From assembly GCF_013114545.1 (NCBI RefSeq), contig NZ_VTXI01000006.1:1-64000 (forward strand): a stretch of 64,000 bases of DNA. The letters run 5' to 3'. Source of the DNA: Vibrio sp. RE86 (GTDB lineage Bacteria; Pseudomonadota; Gammaproteobacteria; Enterobacterales; Vibrionaceae). Every line of letters starts with the position of its first letter. Positions within the stretch are counted from its first letter, which is position 1. Made by a program: the position numbers and the translations under genes. Below the pieces are notes generated by a model. That model was given only the letters and a program-made list of their open reading frames with translations, was not told where the DNA came from and searched no databases. Below, in pieces: positions 1 through 7,939 of the stretch.

Positions 1-33
1 GGCGGGATAGAAGTTATCCACGAGCGGTAAAAA

Positions 34-64
34 GAAGGCCCAGTCGCTACGCGACTAGGCCTTC
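34..64 (-). terminator. Terminator hairpin after the AGCS symporter
   Basis: A long hairpin (GAAGGCC, a one-base bulge, AGTCGC, a three-base loop and the matching arm) sits 70 bases past the stop of the minus-strand symporter gene. On the minus strand the stem is followed by a short T-rich run. No other gene is visible in the first 135 bases. Confidence 0.75.
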
Positions 65-135
65 AAAAAGGTATTAAATGCTTCTTAACTTACAAGCATT
101 ACGCATTAAGCGCTGTTTTTTACGTCTTTTATCGG

Positions 136-1503
136 CTAAGCCTTTGCTGTTTTCAATCCTGCCAGCCCGGTGTCGAAGTAGCGTCTTGTTTCTTCTACGA
201 CAACATGACGAAGTGCGATTAAACCAATCAGGTTTGGAATGGCCATTAGACCGTTAACAATGTCAGCGATTACCCAGATCATATCGAGATGTAAGAAAGC
301 GCCTGAACCAACTAAGGCAATGAAGATGATTTTGTAAGGAAGGACCGCTTTCGTGCTCATTAAGAATACCACGCAGCGTTCACCATAATAGTTCCAGCCA
401 AGTATTGTGGTAAAAGCAAAGAACATGAGACCAACCGATACCAGCATTGGTCCAACCGTCTGCGAGTCGAGGCCAACGGAAAACGCATGTGTCGTCATAG
501 CAGCACCTGCAAAGTCACTCTGCCATGCTCCTGTCAGAATCAGGGCTAAACCTGTCATGGTGCAGATAATGATGGTATCAAAGAAAGTACCAGTCATTGA
601 GATTAGACCTTGTTTCACACATGAATCTGTTTTCGCAGCGGCGGCAGCCATAGGCGCACTACCTAGCCCAGATTCATTTGAAAATACACCACGAGCGATA
701 CCCGATTGAATTGCGAGCATGATACTTGCGCCCAAGAAACCACCTGTTGCAGCCGTCTGGCTAAAGGCTGAAACCAGTACAAGTTCGACAGCCCCAATTA
801 GTTGGTCTGCGTTCATGACGATGACGCTTATACACGCCGCGACATAAAGTAAAGCCATAGTCGGAACTACCTTACCCGCGACTTTCGCGATCGATTGGAT
901 ACCGCCTAATGTCACGAATGCAACTAATAGTGTCAGCACGACCGCTGAGATTTCTCTCGAGATCCCAAACGAAATCTCGCTAGCATCTAAAATCGCATTG
1001 ACCTGTGGGAAAGTACCGATACCAAAGCAAGCGACGCCTAGGGCAAAGATCGCGAATAGGGTAGCCAGTGCTTTTGAACCAACACCATATTGCAAGTAGT
1101 ACATCGGGCCGCCAATCATCTCGCCGTTTGCATCCTGCTTACGATACTTTACCGCAAGAAGACACTCCGCGTATTTGGTCGCCATGCCAAATAAAGCCGC
1201 AAGCCACATCCAAAACAGTGCGCCAGGCCCACCGAGTTTGATTGCTGTCGCAACCCCAACGATATTACCGGTACCGATAGTGGCAGAGAGGGCAGTGCAA
1301 AGTGCAGCAAAGCTAGAGACATCGCCTTGCTGGTTAGAGTCATCTTTACTGAAAACCATTTTAAGCGCGGTCGGAAGGTGTCGAAACTGGATTAAACCTA
1401 AACGAAAAGTAAAGTAGACACCGGTGCCAACGAGCAACAGTAAAAGTGGTGGACCCCAGACAAAATTGTCGATGGTGATAAGTAAAGATTGAAGGTTATT
1501 CAT
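136..1503 (-). CDS. Alanine/glycine:cation symporter (AGCS family)
   Basis: This 455-residue inner-membrane protein is built almost entirely of hydrophobic helices (about ten), with an N-terminal LLLLLVGTGVYFTFRLG segment and the conserved ATIGTGNIVGVATAI stretch near residues 73-87 that are typical of sodium:alanine/glycine symporters (AGCS). The family imports small neutral amino acids with Na+ or H+. The start codon has a good ribosome-binding site (TAAGGGG, 1508-1515 on the minus strand). The gene stands alone, preceded by a tandem glycine riboswitch and closed by a hairpin terminator, so glycine is the likely physiological substrate. Established knowledge: the V. cholerae tandem glycine riboswitch lies before a homologous symporter gene. 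The exact substrate range cannot be read from the sequence. Confidence 0.93.
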   Translation of the reverse strand: MNNLQSLLITIDNFVWGPPLLLLLVGTGVYFTFRLGLIQFRHLPTALKMVFSKDDSNQQGDVSSFAALCTALSATIGTGNIVGVATAIKLGGPGALFWMWLAALFGMATKYAECLLAVKYRKQDANGEMIGGPMYYLQYGVGSKALATLFAIFALGVACFGIGTFPQVNAILDASEISFGISREISAVVLTLLVAFVTLGGIQSIAKVAGKVVPTMALLYVAACISVIVMNADQLIGAVELVLVSAFSQTAATGGFLGASIMLAIQSGIARGVFSNESGLGSAPMAAAAAKTDSCVKQGLISMTGTFFDTIIICTMTGLALILTGAWQSDFAGAAMTTHAFSVGLDSQTVGPMLVSVGLMFFAFTTILGWNYYGERCVVFLMSTKAVLPYKIIFIALVGSGAFLHLDMIWVIADIVNGLMAIPNLIGLIALRHVVVEETRRYFDTGLAGLKTAKA

Positions 1504-1616
1504 GGTTTCCCCTTAAGTGATAATGCTTAATTAAGGAGAAGAGGGAAAGGAAAAGATCGACGATCTCTTAAAACGGCAGGCCAAAGGACAATGCAGTTGT
1601 ATTATAGCTTTCCACT

Positions 1617-1808
1617 CCTCTGTCCTTTTGCCTGAGAGTTTCACTTTGCTTGGCAAAGCTTGCTCCTTCGGCGACCGATTTAACGGTTCTCTCCAGAGGT
1701 TCCTCCAACTACAGTCCACGCTACCTAGGTAGCACCTGAAAGATTTACTTCTTCGGTAGGTTATTGTGTCCAAGTGTTAATACTTGGTTAATAACCGCTC
1801 TCCTGCAG
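1617..1808 (-). promoter_or_regulatory. Tandem glycine riboswitch (two aptamers)
   Basis: Read on the minus strand, two related folded domains follow each other. Aptamer I covers about 1808-1709 and is closed by CTGCAG pairing with CTGTAG. Aptamer II covers about 1699-1617 and is closed by CCTCTG pairing with CAGAGG. The conserved glycine-aptamer elements are visible: GGAGAG, GCCGAAGGAGCAA, and GAAACTCTCAGGCAAAAGG in aptamer II, and the parallel CCGAAGAAGTAAATCTTTCAG in aptamer I. The linker is only about nine bases. The leader between aptamer II and the start codon is about 110 bases and would hold the expression platform. The element is known in Vibrio for glycine-dependent control of the symporter gene. 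Confidence 0.95.
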
Positions 1809-2122
1809 TCTTCATCGGAACGATTATCCATTTTTAGGATAAAAGTTAGTTAACAATACTGGCTATAGTTAACGTGTGAACTCTATCATGTTCTGGATGC
1901 AATGCAATATGAAATTCTCATGGAATTCACTGTTATATGGTTTGATGATTTGCTGGGTCTTGTCGTATCTATGATGTCATAATGACGCATTTGATTTCTG
2001 TGTCTTTATGACTCGATAAATGAGGTGGCATGGTTAAGTTGTTGTATTTGTGAGGATTTAATTTTTGGCAAGGTTAATGCAATGAGAGTGGTAAATATAA
2101 GAACGAACCTAGTGAGGTCGAT
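1809..2122. other. Intergenic region between riboswitch and small ORF
   Basis: About 310 bases without a gene. It must contain the promoter of the riboswitch transcript (minus strand) and that of the small membrane-protein gene (plus strand). It is AT-rich, but I see no operator or repeat that I could name with confidence. Confidence 0.5.
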
Positions 2123-2365
2123 ATGATTGCTCAACCAACTGAAAAGAACTTCATCCAGCTACTTACATTTTCAAATTCGGCGCTTGTGATAACTGCGATT
2201 GCATTTGTTGTAAGTGTCCTAGTTTCTTACCCGTTTGCCGATCAATTTACTCTTAATCAACAAGTGGCGGCACATATCAGCACCATACTGATCGCGGCTT
2301 TCTTGAAAGTTAGTTACGTACTCCGCTGCTTGGCACAGTACAATTTGGGGTTGGAAGTTAGGTAG
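2123..2365 (+). CDS. Small membrane protein of unknown function
   Basis: An 80-residue protein with two predicted membrane segments, about residues 16-36 (SNSALVITAIAFVVSVLVSY) and 47-63 (VAAHISTILIAAFLKV). The start is preceded by a GAGG-type ribosome-binding site, and the gene is followed at once by a strong bidirectional terminator, which argues for a real gene. I do not recognise a family with a known function. It stands alone between the riboswitch region and yggL. Confidence 0.7.
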   Translation: MIAQPTEKNFIQLLTFSNSALVITAIAFVVSVLVSYPFADQFTLNQQVAAHISTILIAAFLKVSYVLRCLAQYNLGLEVR

Positions 2366-2374
2366 ATGATAATA

Positions 2375-2398
2375 AAAAAGCGCCAAACGGCGCTTTTT
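2375..2398. terminator. Bidirectional terminator
   Basis: AAAAAGCGCC, loop AAAC, GGCGCTTTTT. The hairpin is flanked by an A-run and a T-run, so it can stop the small membrane-protein gene (plus) and yggL (minus). Confidence 0.9.
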
Positions 2399-2415
2399 AA
2401 AATCCGGTAAAGCTT

Positions 2416-2754
2416 TTAGAAGTAGTTCGCGTCAACGAGTTCACTCGCTTGTGCCGATTTCACTTCTTCACGAGCTTCAAGCCAAGCCAAAACTTGCGAT
2501 TTTTGCTCTTCGGTTACGTCTTGGTAACGCTCTGAACAACAAACAAAGCCTTCAAATAGTTCTAGGCCGCCGCCGCCAAAACATAAGCCTAATGAGTCAA
2601 CAAAATCGATAAACTCGTCCACAAATACATCATAACGATCAAAGTCGTTAATGGTCGTTTCGCAGCTTAGGTCAAAGCCAAGCATTGCAAATTCGCCCAA
2701 GAAGAGTTTTTTCTGAATACGACGTTTTTTGTTGTCTAATTTATATGGTTTCAT
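2416..2754 (-). CDS. yggL: YggL family (DUF469) 50S ribosome-binding protein
   Basis: A 112-residue protein with the basic N-terminus KKRRIQKKLFLGEF and the later segment FVDEFIDFVDSLGLCFGGGG that mark the YggL/DUF469 family. Family members bind the 50S ribosomal subunit; the precise role is not settled. Length agrees with the family. Monocistronic, closed by the terminator at 2375-2398. Confidence 0.88.
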   Translation of the reverse strand: MKPYKLDNKKRRIQKKLFLGEFAMLGFDLSCETTINDFDRYDVFVDEFIDFVDSLGLCFGGGGLELFEGFVCCSERYQDVTEEQKSQVLAWLEAREEVKSAQASELVDANYF

Positions 2755-2975
2755 GCTTGTATCTCTTTGGTAGTTGATAGCTCTTTATACCTTAATTACT
2801 TGAGCTAACCAAACAAAATGCTAGCCTAAAGAGAGAAGTGTCTAATCCTTGTTCATTGAATAGTAGGGCAAACTATGGCTTTGATTTTATTACACACTAA
2901 ATGAACGCTTCTCTGACTATTTCGTAGCAAAAATGGTATAAAGTAATGGAGATAGAGCCTACCTAAGGAGAGGTT

Positions 2976-3134
2976 ATGACAAGGTTACTTGCTATTGTTT
3001 TTTGTATCGCTCTTGCGTTCGTGTTGATTCGTTATCGCACGAGTGAAAAGCTACAAAAATATGTTGTGGCTACTTTGCTTTCTGGCTTTTTAATCTACAC
3101 AGCGACATTGATGGTCACAGAGCTGATACGCTAA
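2976..3134 (+). CDS. Small two-helix membrane protein (52 aa)
   Basis: A short reading frame from ATG at 2976 to TAA at 3132-3134, preceded by a strong ribosome-binding site (TAAGGAGAGG) six bases before the start. The 52-residue product begins MTRLLAIVFCIALAFVLIRY and has two hydrophobic segments (about residues 3-19 and 30-48) around a short basic loop. The next gene starts 17 bases after the stop on the same strand, so the two are probably cotranscribed. I do not recognise a family. The ribosome-binding site and the coupling to the downstream gene are the main support. Confidence 0.72.
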   Translation: MTRLLAIVFCIALAFVLIRYRTSEKLQKYVVATLLSGFLIYTATLMVTELIR

Positions 3135-3151
3135 TTGTTAGGAGCGGAAAA

Positions 3152-3886
3152 TTGAACGAACAAACCGAAAACCAAGAAAATGATGATGTTGTCGTCATAG
3201 AGGAGCGTGACAAGCGGACTCACCTCTACATTATCATTGCTGGAGTTTTAGGCTTAGCACTCGGTGGCTTGATTGGTTCATCACTAACAGCCAAACAGTG
3301 GGAATCGACTTACCATACTTTGGAACAGCGCTATGAAACGCTAGCGGCAGACAAACAACAAATGGTTGTCCGCGTAGAAGAAAAAGTCGCAAAGGTTGAT
3401 GTCGAAGTCGAAGAAAAACTCAAGCAAGCAATGGCAGATCAAGAGGCATCTTATCAATCATCGATAGGTCAATTGGAGAATCAAATTAAAGAGCTAGAGA
3501 AAGTGAACCTCTCACTGGAAGAGCAGCTGACCGATCAGAAGCAGCAAATCGACACTGTAAGCAGTCAAAATACCAAGCTGAACCGCCAAGCTGACATTCA
3601 GGCAACTATGTTCGAACGTTCTCGAGAGCTCTTCCAGCAAGAGCTCAAAGTGAAACTCGAATTAGAAGCGTTAGAGAAAGAGCGTGAAGAGTTAGAGCCT
3701 AAACTCGTCACGTTGAAAAAGGCTTGTGATGTGTACTTAGAAGGTACTTCTTGGGATGCGAAGTCAGACTCTTGTGATAAGCAAGATGAGGCGAGTGCCC
3801 GTTTAAGTCAGGTTCAACAAATGATTCGAGTACATCAAATGGACCTTAAACAGATGAAAGCACTTTCAGAACAGCTTGGTCTATAG
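3152..3886 (+). CDS. Membrane-anchored coiled-coil protein, unknown function
   Basis: A 244-residue protein with an acidic cytoplasmic N-terminus, one transmembrane helix (about residues 27-48, with IIAGVLGLALGGLIG) and then a long, highly charged heptad-rich coiled coil to about residue 190. Two cysteines follow in a short C-terminal region (KKACDVYLEG and SCDKQDEAS). The start is a TTG with a good ribosome-binding site (TTAGGAGCGG) and no alternative ATG nearby. It probably forms a two-gene unit with the small membrane protein just upstream. The architecture suggests a structural or scaffolding role in the periplasm; this is inference only. Confidence 0.82.
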   Translation: MNEQTENQENDDVVVIEERDKRTHLYIIIAGVLGLALGGLIGSSLTAKQWESTYHTLEQRYETLAADKQQMVVRVEEKVAKVDVEVEEKLKQAMADQEASYQSSIGQLENQIKELEKVNLSLEEQLTDQKQQIDTVSSQNTKLNRQADIQATMFERSRELFQQELKVKLELEALEKEREELEPKLVTLKKACDVYLEGTSWDAKSDSCDKQDEASARLSQVQQMIRVHQMDLKQMKALSEQLGL

Positions 3887-3913
3887 TCTAGTGTTAGGGT
3901 TTACTCAATATGG

Positions 3914-3937
3914 AACGTCTCTTAGGAGGCGTTTTTT
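3914..3937 (+). terminator. Terminator of the 2976-3886 unit
   Basis: AACGTCTC, loop TTAG, GAGGCGTT, followed by TTTTTT. An eight-base-pair stem with one G-U pair. Confidence 0.85.
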
Positions 3938-4035
3938 ATTTGTGTGTGAAAGTAATTGAAATAAATCGATAGAGGGCGCTACGAACTGCTCAAATTGCGC
4001 TACTGTTTATATTAACAGAAGTGTTAGCAGGAACC

Positions 4036-5820
4036 ATGATGCCACTTTTTAAGCTTACTGAGGGAGTTCAAGTTCTCGTTTATGTTGCCTATGTAGCAGC
4101 AGTTGCCCTGATGTCCCATGATTTACTCCTACAATCCCACCCCTGGGGTTTCGCTTACTATCTGTTTCCGTTATTTCTGATTGTTGCCTTGATTGTAAAA
4201 TCCTTCTCGTTTAAGCATCTTTTTGCGTTTGCAGCGACGGCTTTGTTCCTATTTGGTGGTCTAATTCATCCATTTCCGCTTTCGGCCGTTGAGTGGTCTT
4301 TAATCTTACTTCCTCTATGTTACGTCGTCTTATTTCCGGGGTCATTATGGCCAGTGGCTGTTTGTGCTGCGCTGATTAACGGTTACCTATATCAACTGTC
4401 TATTGAAGACTTTCAGGCCTATATAGATCTATCCGTCTTAGTCACAGGCGTGACAGTATTGATGACGTTAATGACGTACTTGTATGTAAAGACTAAGCAG
4501 CAAGCCGAGGATTTCAAAAGCGAGAGTCAGACTGACTACTTAACTCAGCTGCCAAATATCAGCGCTTACAAAGAAGATGTAGCACGGGTCAATGAAAATA
4601 ATTCGACTCACTTTGGCCTTATTCATATCGGTTTAGATGGGTTTAAAAATGTGAATGATCGTTTGGGTTACCGCCACGGTGATGATTTGCTGGTCGCGTT
4701 TGCCCACCATATTAGAGAAGTGGTTCATAAAGATGGCAAAGTGTACCGGTTTGGTGGTGATGAGTTTGTGGTCTTGGTTGAGAGTGAAAGCTTGCTCGTG
4801 AAGCTCGAAGATTTGGTTATCGAACTCAACAAACACCAAAGAATGATGTTCAGTGTCGATAACACGTCTCATCGCTTAACTTTTAGTATGGGGGTTGCGC
4901 TTGCAGAAGATGCGCTCGCAAGTAAGGAAGTGTGGGAGAAGAACGCAGACTTTGCGCTGTTTAAAGCGAGGACAGACGGCACTTCCACAGTTTGTTGGTT
5001 TAATGATGAATTGCTAGGGGAAACCATCAGACTTCACCAAATCGAGACAGAAATTAAATCGGCGCTCGAAAACGATCAGTTTGAACTCAAATTTCAACCA
5101 AAAGTCTCTATTCAAACAGGAAAGATTTCGGGAGCAGAAGCATTACTTCGTTGGAACCACCCTCAACTTGGAACGATTCCTCCGAGTGAGTTTATTCCGG
5201 TAGCTGAAAAAACAACGCAGATCGTTCCAGTCGGTCATTGGATACTCTACGAGGCATGTCGTCAAGCTAAGCGATACCACGATGAAGGAACGCCAATATG
5301 CATTGCAGTTAACGTATCCACAGTGCAGTTCGCACACGCTGACCTGTTCGAAGTGGTTTGTAAAGCACTCAAAGAAACCCAGTTACCTTCTTATCTGCTT
5401 CAGCTAGAGATCACCGAATCGTCACTTATGAGTGATCCAGAAAACATCACTGATATTTGTCGTCAACTTAGGGCGATAGGCGTGACCATCGCTATTGATG
5501 ACTTTGGTGTTGAGTATTCGTGCTTGAAATATCTTAAACAGCTGCCTATCGATATCATCAAAATTGATAAATGTTTTGTTGATGAATGTGCAATCCAACA
5601 CTCGGATAGAATCTTGATAAGGATGATTATCCAGATGGGCCAAAACCTAGGCTTTAAGCTGGTGGCTGAAGGAGTGGAATACCAAGAGCAGCTTACTGTC
5701 CTAGAAGAGGAGGGGTGCGATTATTATCAAGGGTATCTGTTTTCTCAACCATTAACGCGCGATGAGTTTGCTTCGATGATGAGACAGACCCAATTAAGCT
5801 CCACGGCAGTCAATATGTGA
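4036..5820 (+). CDS. Membrane GGDEF-EAL protein (c-di-GMP phosphodiesterase)
   Basis: A 594-residue protein with five or six N-terminal transmembrane helices (residues 1-150), then a GGDEF domain and an EAL domain. The GGDEF motif is intact (about residues 240-244), but the inhibitory RxxD site is missing (the place reads VHKD). The EAL domain has the catalytic signature EAL (about 368-370), ITESSLM, IDDFG and the C-terminal AEGVE and GCDYYQGYLFSQPL segments, so phosphodiesterase activity is likely. Whether the cyclase half is active or only binds GTP cannot be decided. I chose ATG 4036 (AGCAGGA upstream) over an in-frame GTG at 4021. A terminator separates it from the upstream unit. Confidence 0.93.
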   Translation: MMPLFKLTEGVQVLVYVAYVAAVALMSHDLLLQSHPWGFAYYLFPLFLIVALIVKSFSFKHLFAFAATALFLFGGLIHPFPLSAVEWSLILLPLCYVVLFPGSLWPVAVCAALINGYLYQLSIEDFQAYIDLSVLVTGVTVLMTLMTYLYVKTKQQAEDFKSESQTDYLTQLPNISAYKEDVARVNENNSTHFGLIHIGLDGFKNVNDRLGYRHGDDLLVAFAHHIREVVHKDGKVYRFGGDEFVVLVESESLLVKLEDLVIELNKHQRMMFSVDNTSHRLTFSMGVALAEDALASKEVWEKNADFALFKARTDGTSTVCWFNDELLGETIRLHQIETEIKSALENDQFELKFQPKVSIQTGKISGAEALLRWNHPQLGTIPPSEFIPVAEKTTQIVPVGHWILYEACRQAKRYHDEGTPICIAVNVSTVQFAHADLFEVVCKALKETQLPSYLLQLEITESSLMSDPENITDICRQLRAIGVTIAIDDFGVEYSCLKYLKQLPIDIIKIDKCFVDECAIQHSDRILIRMIIQMGQNLGFKLVAEGVEYQEQLTVLEEEGCDYYQGYLFSQPLTRDEFASMMRQTQLSSTAVNM

Positions 5821-5866
5821 TACCAGCCTGAACAAATATCTGCGTAATACGTTTATACAAGTTGGG

Positions 5867-5894
5867 ATCTAAGCCGCGGTTAAGCGGCTTAGAT
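5867..5894. terminator. Convergent-gene hairpin (terminator-like)
   Basis: A perfect 11-bp stem, ATCTAAGCCGC with loop GGTTAA and its complement, lies between the ends of the GGDEF-EAL gene and the M20 peptidase gene. There is no clear T-run on either side, so efficiency as an intrinsic terminator is uncertain. Confidence 0.55.
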
Positions 5895-5905
5895 TGGATG
5901 TAGAG

Positions 5906-7012
5906 TTAGTGCGTCAGATAATGCTCAACAAACTCCGTTACCTTGACCATATCGTCAATGGCGATGAACTCTTCGGTAGTGTGAACCTTAGACATACCCG
6001 TTGACACATTAACCGTTGTTAATCCTTTGGCATTGAAGTTGTTCGCATCGCTACCACCACCTGTCCCTTTAGTAAATGGTGCAGCGCCAATTGCCTCAAA
6101 CGAGGCTTTAACCGCTTCGATGTGCGGATGGTCATCAGCAATCACAAAAGCATTGTATGCACGAGTAGACTCAATGTCGACTTTAGCGCCGTGTTTTTCT
6201 GCGGCAGCTTGGAAAGTTTCAATCATGTGTTCGACTTGGGCTGTAAGCTTGTCATCATTAAGCGAACGCGCTTCAGCAACAACCTTAAGCTCTGGCATAA
6301 CAATGTTTGTTGCGCCGCCACCTTGAACGATACCAATATTAGCCGTCGTTTCTGCGTCGATACGAAGCAGTTTCATTTGAGTGATAGCGTCTGCTGCTAC
6401 TTGAATTGCACTAATGCCTTCTTCAGGCGCTAATCCGGCATGAGCCGGGCGGCCGATGTAGTTGGCAATGATCTTTTGTTGGCCAGGCGCCGCATTGACG
6501 ATAGTGCCAATTGGACCGCCAGTATCAAGTACGATGGCTTTGTCTGATTGAATATAAGACATGTCGAAATGTTCAGAGCCAAACAATCCACCTTCTTCAT
6601 GCACAGTGAAGGCGAGTTCGATGGTCTTGTGTGCAATATTTTGAGCTTGGATCGAGCGAACCGCTTCCATAATTGCAGCAATGCCAGACTTATCGTCACC
6701 ACCAAGAATCGTATTGCCTTTTGAGCGGATGATACCATCTTCAATGATTGGTTCGATGCCAACCCCTGGGGACACTGTGTCCATGTGACAGCTTAAAACA
6801 ATGCTGCCTTCTAGTTGACCCTCGAGACGAGCGTAGACGTTAAAACCATTGGAGATATCTTCAGGAACAGGCAGTTTATGGACGGTAAAGCCAAGTCCAC
6901 CTAACTGCTCAGATAAGGCCTCAGCAATCGCTTTTTCATTGCGCGACTCGCTGTCAATTTTAATGAGTTGGATAAAGTGTTCAACCAGACGTTCACGGTT
7001 AATTAGTGTCAT
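5906..7012 (-). CDS. M20 family metallopeptidase, PepT-like
   Basis: A 368-residue cytosolic peptidase related to tripeptidase T. The zinc-site motifs are in order: CHMDTV (H76/D78), GGDDKSG (D106/D107), HEEGG (E139/E140), VLDTGGPIG, and a C-terminal HTTEEF. The length and the NTILGGDDKSGIAA segment fit the PepT-like (YqjE type) branch rather than classical PepT, which is about 410 residues. It is a single gene convergent with the GGDEF-EAL gene and next to the TetR regulator; I see no sign of a shared promoter. The peptide substrate is unknown. Confidence 0.9.
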   Translation of the reverse strand: MTLINRERLVEHFIQLIKIDSESRNEKAIAEALSEQLGGLGFTVHKLPVPEDISNGFNVYARLEGQLEGSIVLSCHMDTVSPGVGIEPIIEDGIIRSKGNTILGGDDKSGIAAIMEAVRSIQAQNIAHKTIELAFTVHEEGGLFGSEHFDMSYIQSDKAIVLDTGGPIGTIVNAAPGQQKIIANYIGRPAHAGLAPEEGISAIQVAADAITQMKLLRIDAETTANIGIVQGGGATNIVMPELKVVAEARSLNDDKLTAQVEHMIETFQAAAEKHGAKVDIESTRAYNAFVIADDHPHIEAVKASFEAIGAAPFTKGTGGGSDANNFNAKGLTTVNVSTGMSKVHTTEEFIAIDDMVKVTEFVEHYLTH

Positions 7013-7145
7013 TTTTATATCTCGTGTAGGAACAGAACGATAACCATATCGCTGTCCAACACGAGAAAGCCTGCGTTAAATCAAACTATTTACCGATCAG
7101 AGAGTCAATTTTCTGTAAGACCGATCGGATCAGGCGGGGAGGGGC

Positions 7146-7604
7146 TTAAAGTAGTTTTATGAAGCTTCGACCGATGAGGCCGTCAACAATGTGTTTGGCA
7201 TCATCACCGAAAATTGCAGTGGCCGTTTGATGAAGATGAACGATGAATGTACGTGCAAACATCTGTTCACGTTCCCCTTTGCTAATCTGTGACAGGATTA
7301 AGCACAAGATCGCGCGAAAATTCTTTTTCTCAAGCGCTAGATCCCAACTGCTCTCAAACTTTTCTAAGTCGTTTTTAAAGTCGATATGGTCTGAGAATTG
7401 TTTTAGTAAACGTCCCTGAAGTGCGTCGAGGAAGTCGGTTTTCTTCGGGAAGTGGTGGCTGATCCCTGTGCGAGATACACCGGTTTCTTTACTTAACGTG
7501 GTGTATGACATGGCGTCATAACCATTCTCTAGCAACTGTCTTGTGACCGTATCTAAAATAAGATTAATGGTCATTAAAGTATCTTCTTTACTACGCTTTG
7601 GCAT
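7146..7604 (-). CDS. TetR-family transcriptional regulator
   Basis: A 152-residue protein, short for a TetR repressor (usually about 190-220). The N-terminal helix-turn-helix is clear: NGYDAMSYTTLSKETGVSRT followed by GISHHFPKKTDFLDAL. The C-terminal ligand domain is brief and ends IGRSFIKLL. It is divergent from the tyrosine-catabolic operon, and a 26-bp near-perfect palindrome begins 33 bases upstream of its start codon. Such an arrangement is typical of an autoregulated repressor that may also control the divergent hpd operon. The ligand is unknown; control of hpd is inference. Confidence 0.88.
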   Translation of the reverse strand: MPKRSKEDTLMTINLILDTVTRQLLENGYDAMSYTTLSKETGVSRTGISHHFPKKTDFLDALQGRLLKQFSDHIDFKNDLEKFESSWDLALEKKNFRAILCLILSQISKGEREQMFARTFIVHLHQTATAIFGDDAKHIVDGLIGRSFIKLL

Positions 7605-7636
7605 GTTGATGAGCAGGTATCGTTATTATAAGAAGG

Positions 7637-7662
7637 TCGTATTGTAATGCATTGCAATACGA
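7637..7662. promoter_or_regulatory. Palindromic operator, probably of the TetR regulator
   Basis: A 26-bp inverted repeat with arms TCGTATTG and CAATACGA around the self-complementary centre AATGCATT; only one base pair (positions 9 and 18 of the palindrome) fails to match. It lies in the divergent spacer 33 bases before the TetR start and about 280 bases before hpd. Size and symmetry fit a TetR-family operator. Confidence 0.7.
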
Positions 7663-7745
7663 ATGACCATAAAAATGTGGCGTAATCTAGTTCTACTTAG
7701 AATAAACGTGTAGAAATCAAAGGTTAGCTAGTATTTATCTCTGGG

Positions 7746-7763
7746 TGTAAAATAAATGTTACT
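7746..7763 (+). promoter_or_regulatory. Possible TyrR box upstream of hpd
   Basis: TGTAAA-N6-GTTACT matches 10 of 12 positions of the TyrR consensus TGTAAA-N6-TTTACA. Tyrosine-responsive control of a tyrosine-degradation operon would make sense, but one site of this quality can occur by chance. Confidence 0.35.
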
Positions 7764-7939
7764 TTGCATTTTGTTTAAGTTATTGATTTGGTTTATTTAA
7801 ATTGTTTTGTTTTTTCATATTTACACTTTTTAATAACAATTCGATCACATTGAATCTCAAGCGCTCCCATTCACTTATCCCTCTGTATGCGCAAACTTAT
7901 AGGAACGACATGGCAGTAATATTGAACAGAGGGATAATA

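Larger units (their letters stand above)
7605..7939. other. Divergent regulatory spacer tetR / hpd
   Basis: A 335-base AT-rich spacer without a gene. It holds the palindromic operator (7637-7662), a possible TyrR box (7746-7763), and about 170 bases of leader before hpd. Confidence 0.6.

Noticed and set aside
13..21. DnaA-box-like TTATCCACG at the window start
   Set aside because: One mismatch and no context; the window edge prevents judgement.
1531..1773. 80-codon frame on the minus strand across the glycine riboswitch
   Set aside because: It lies entirely within the structured RNA and its leader; no ribosome-binding site and no protein-like pattern.
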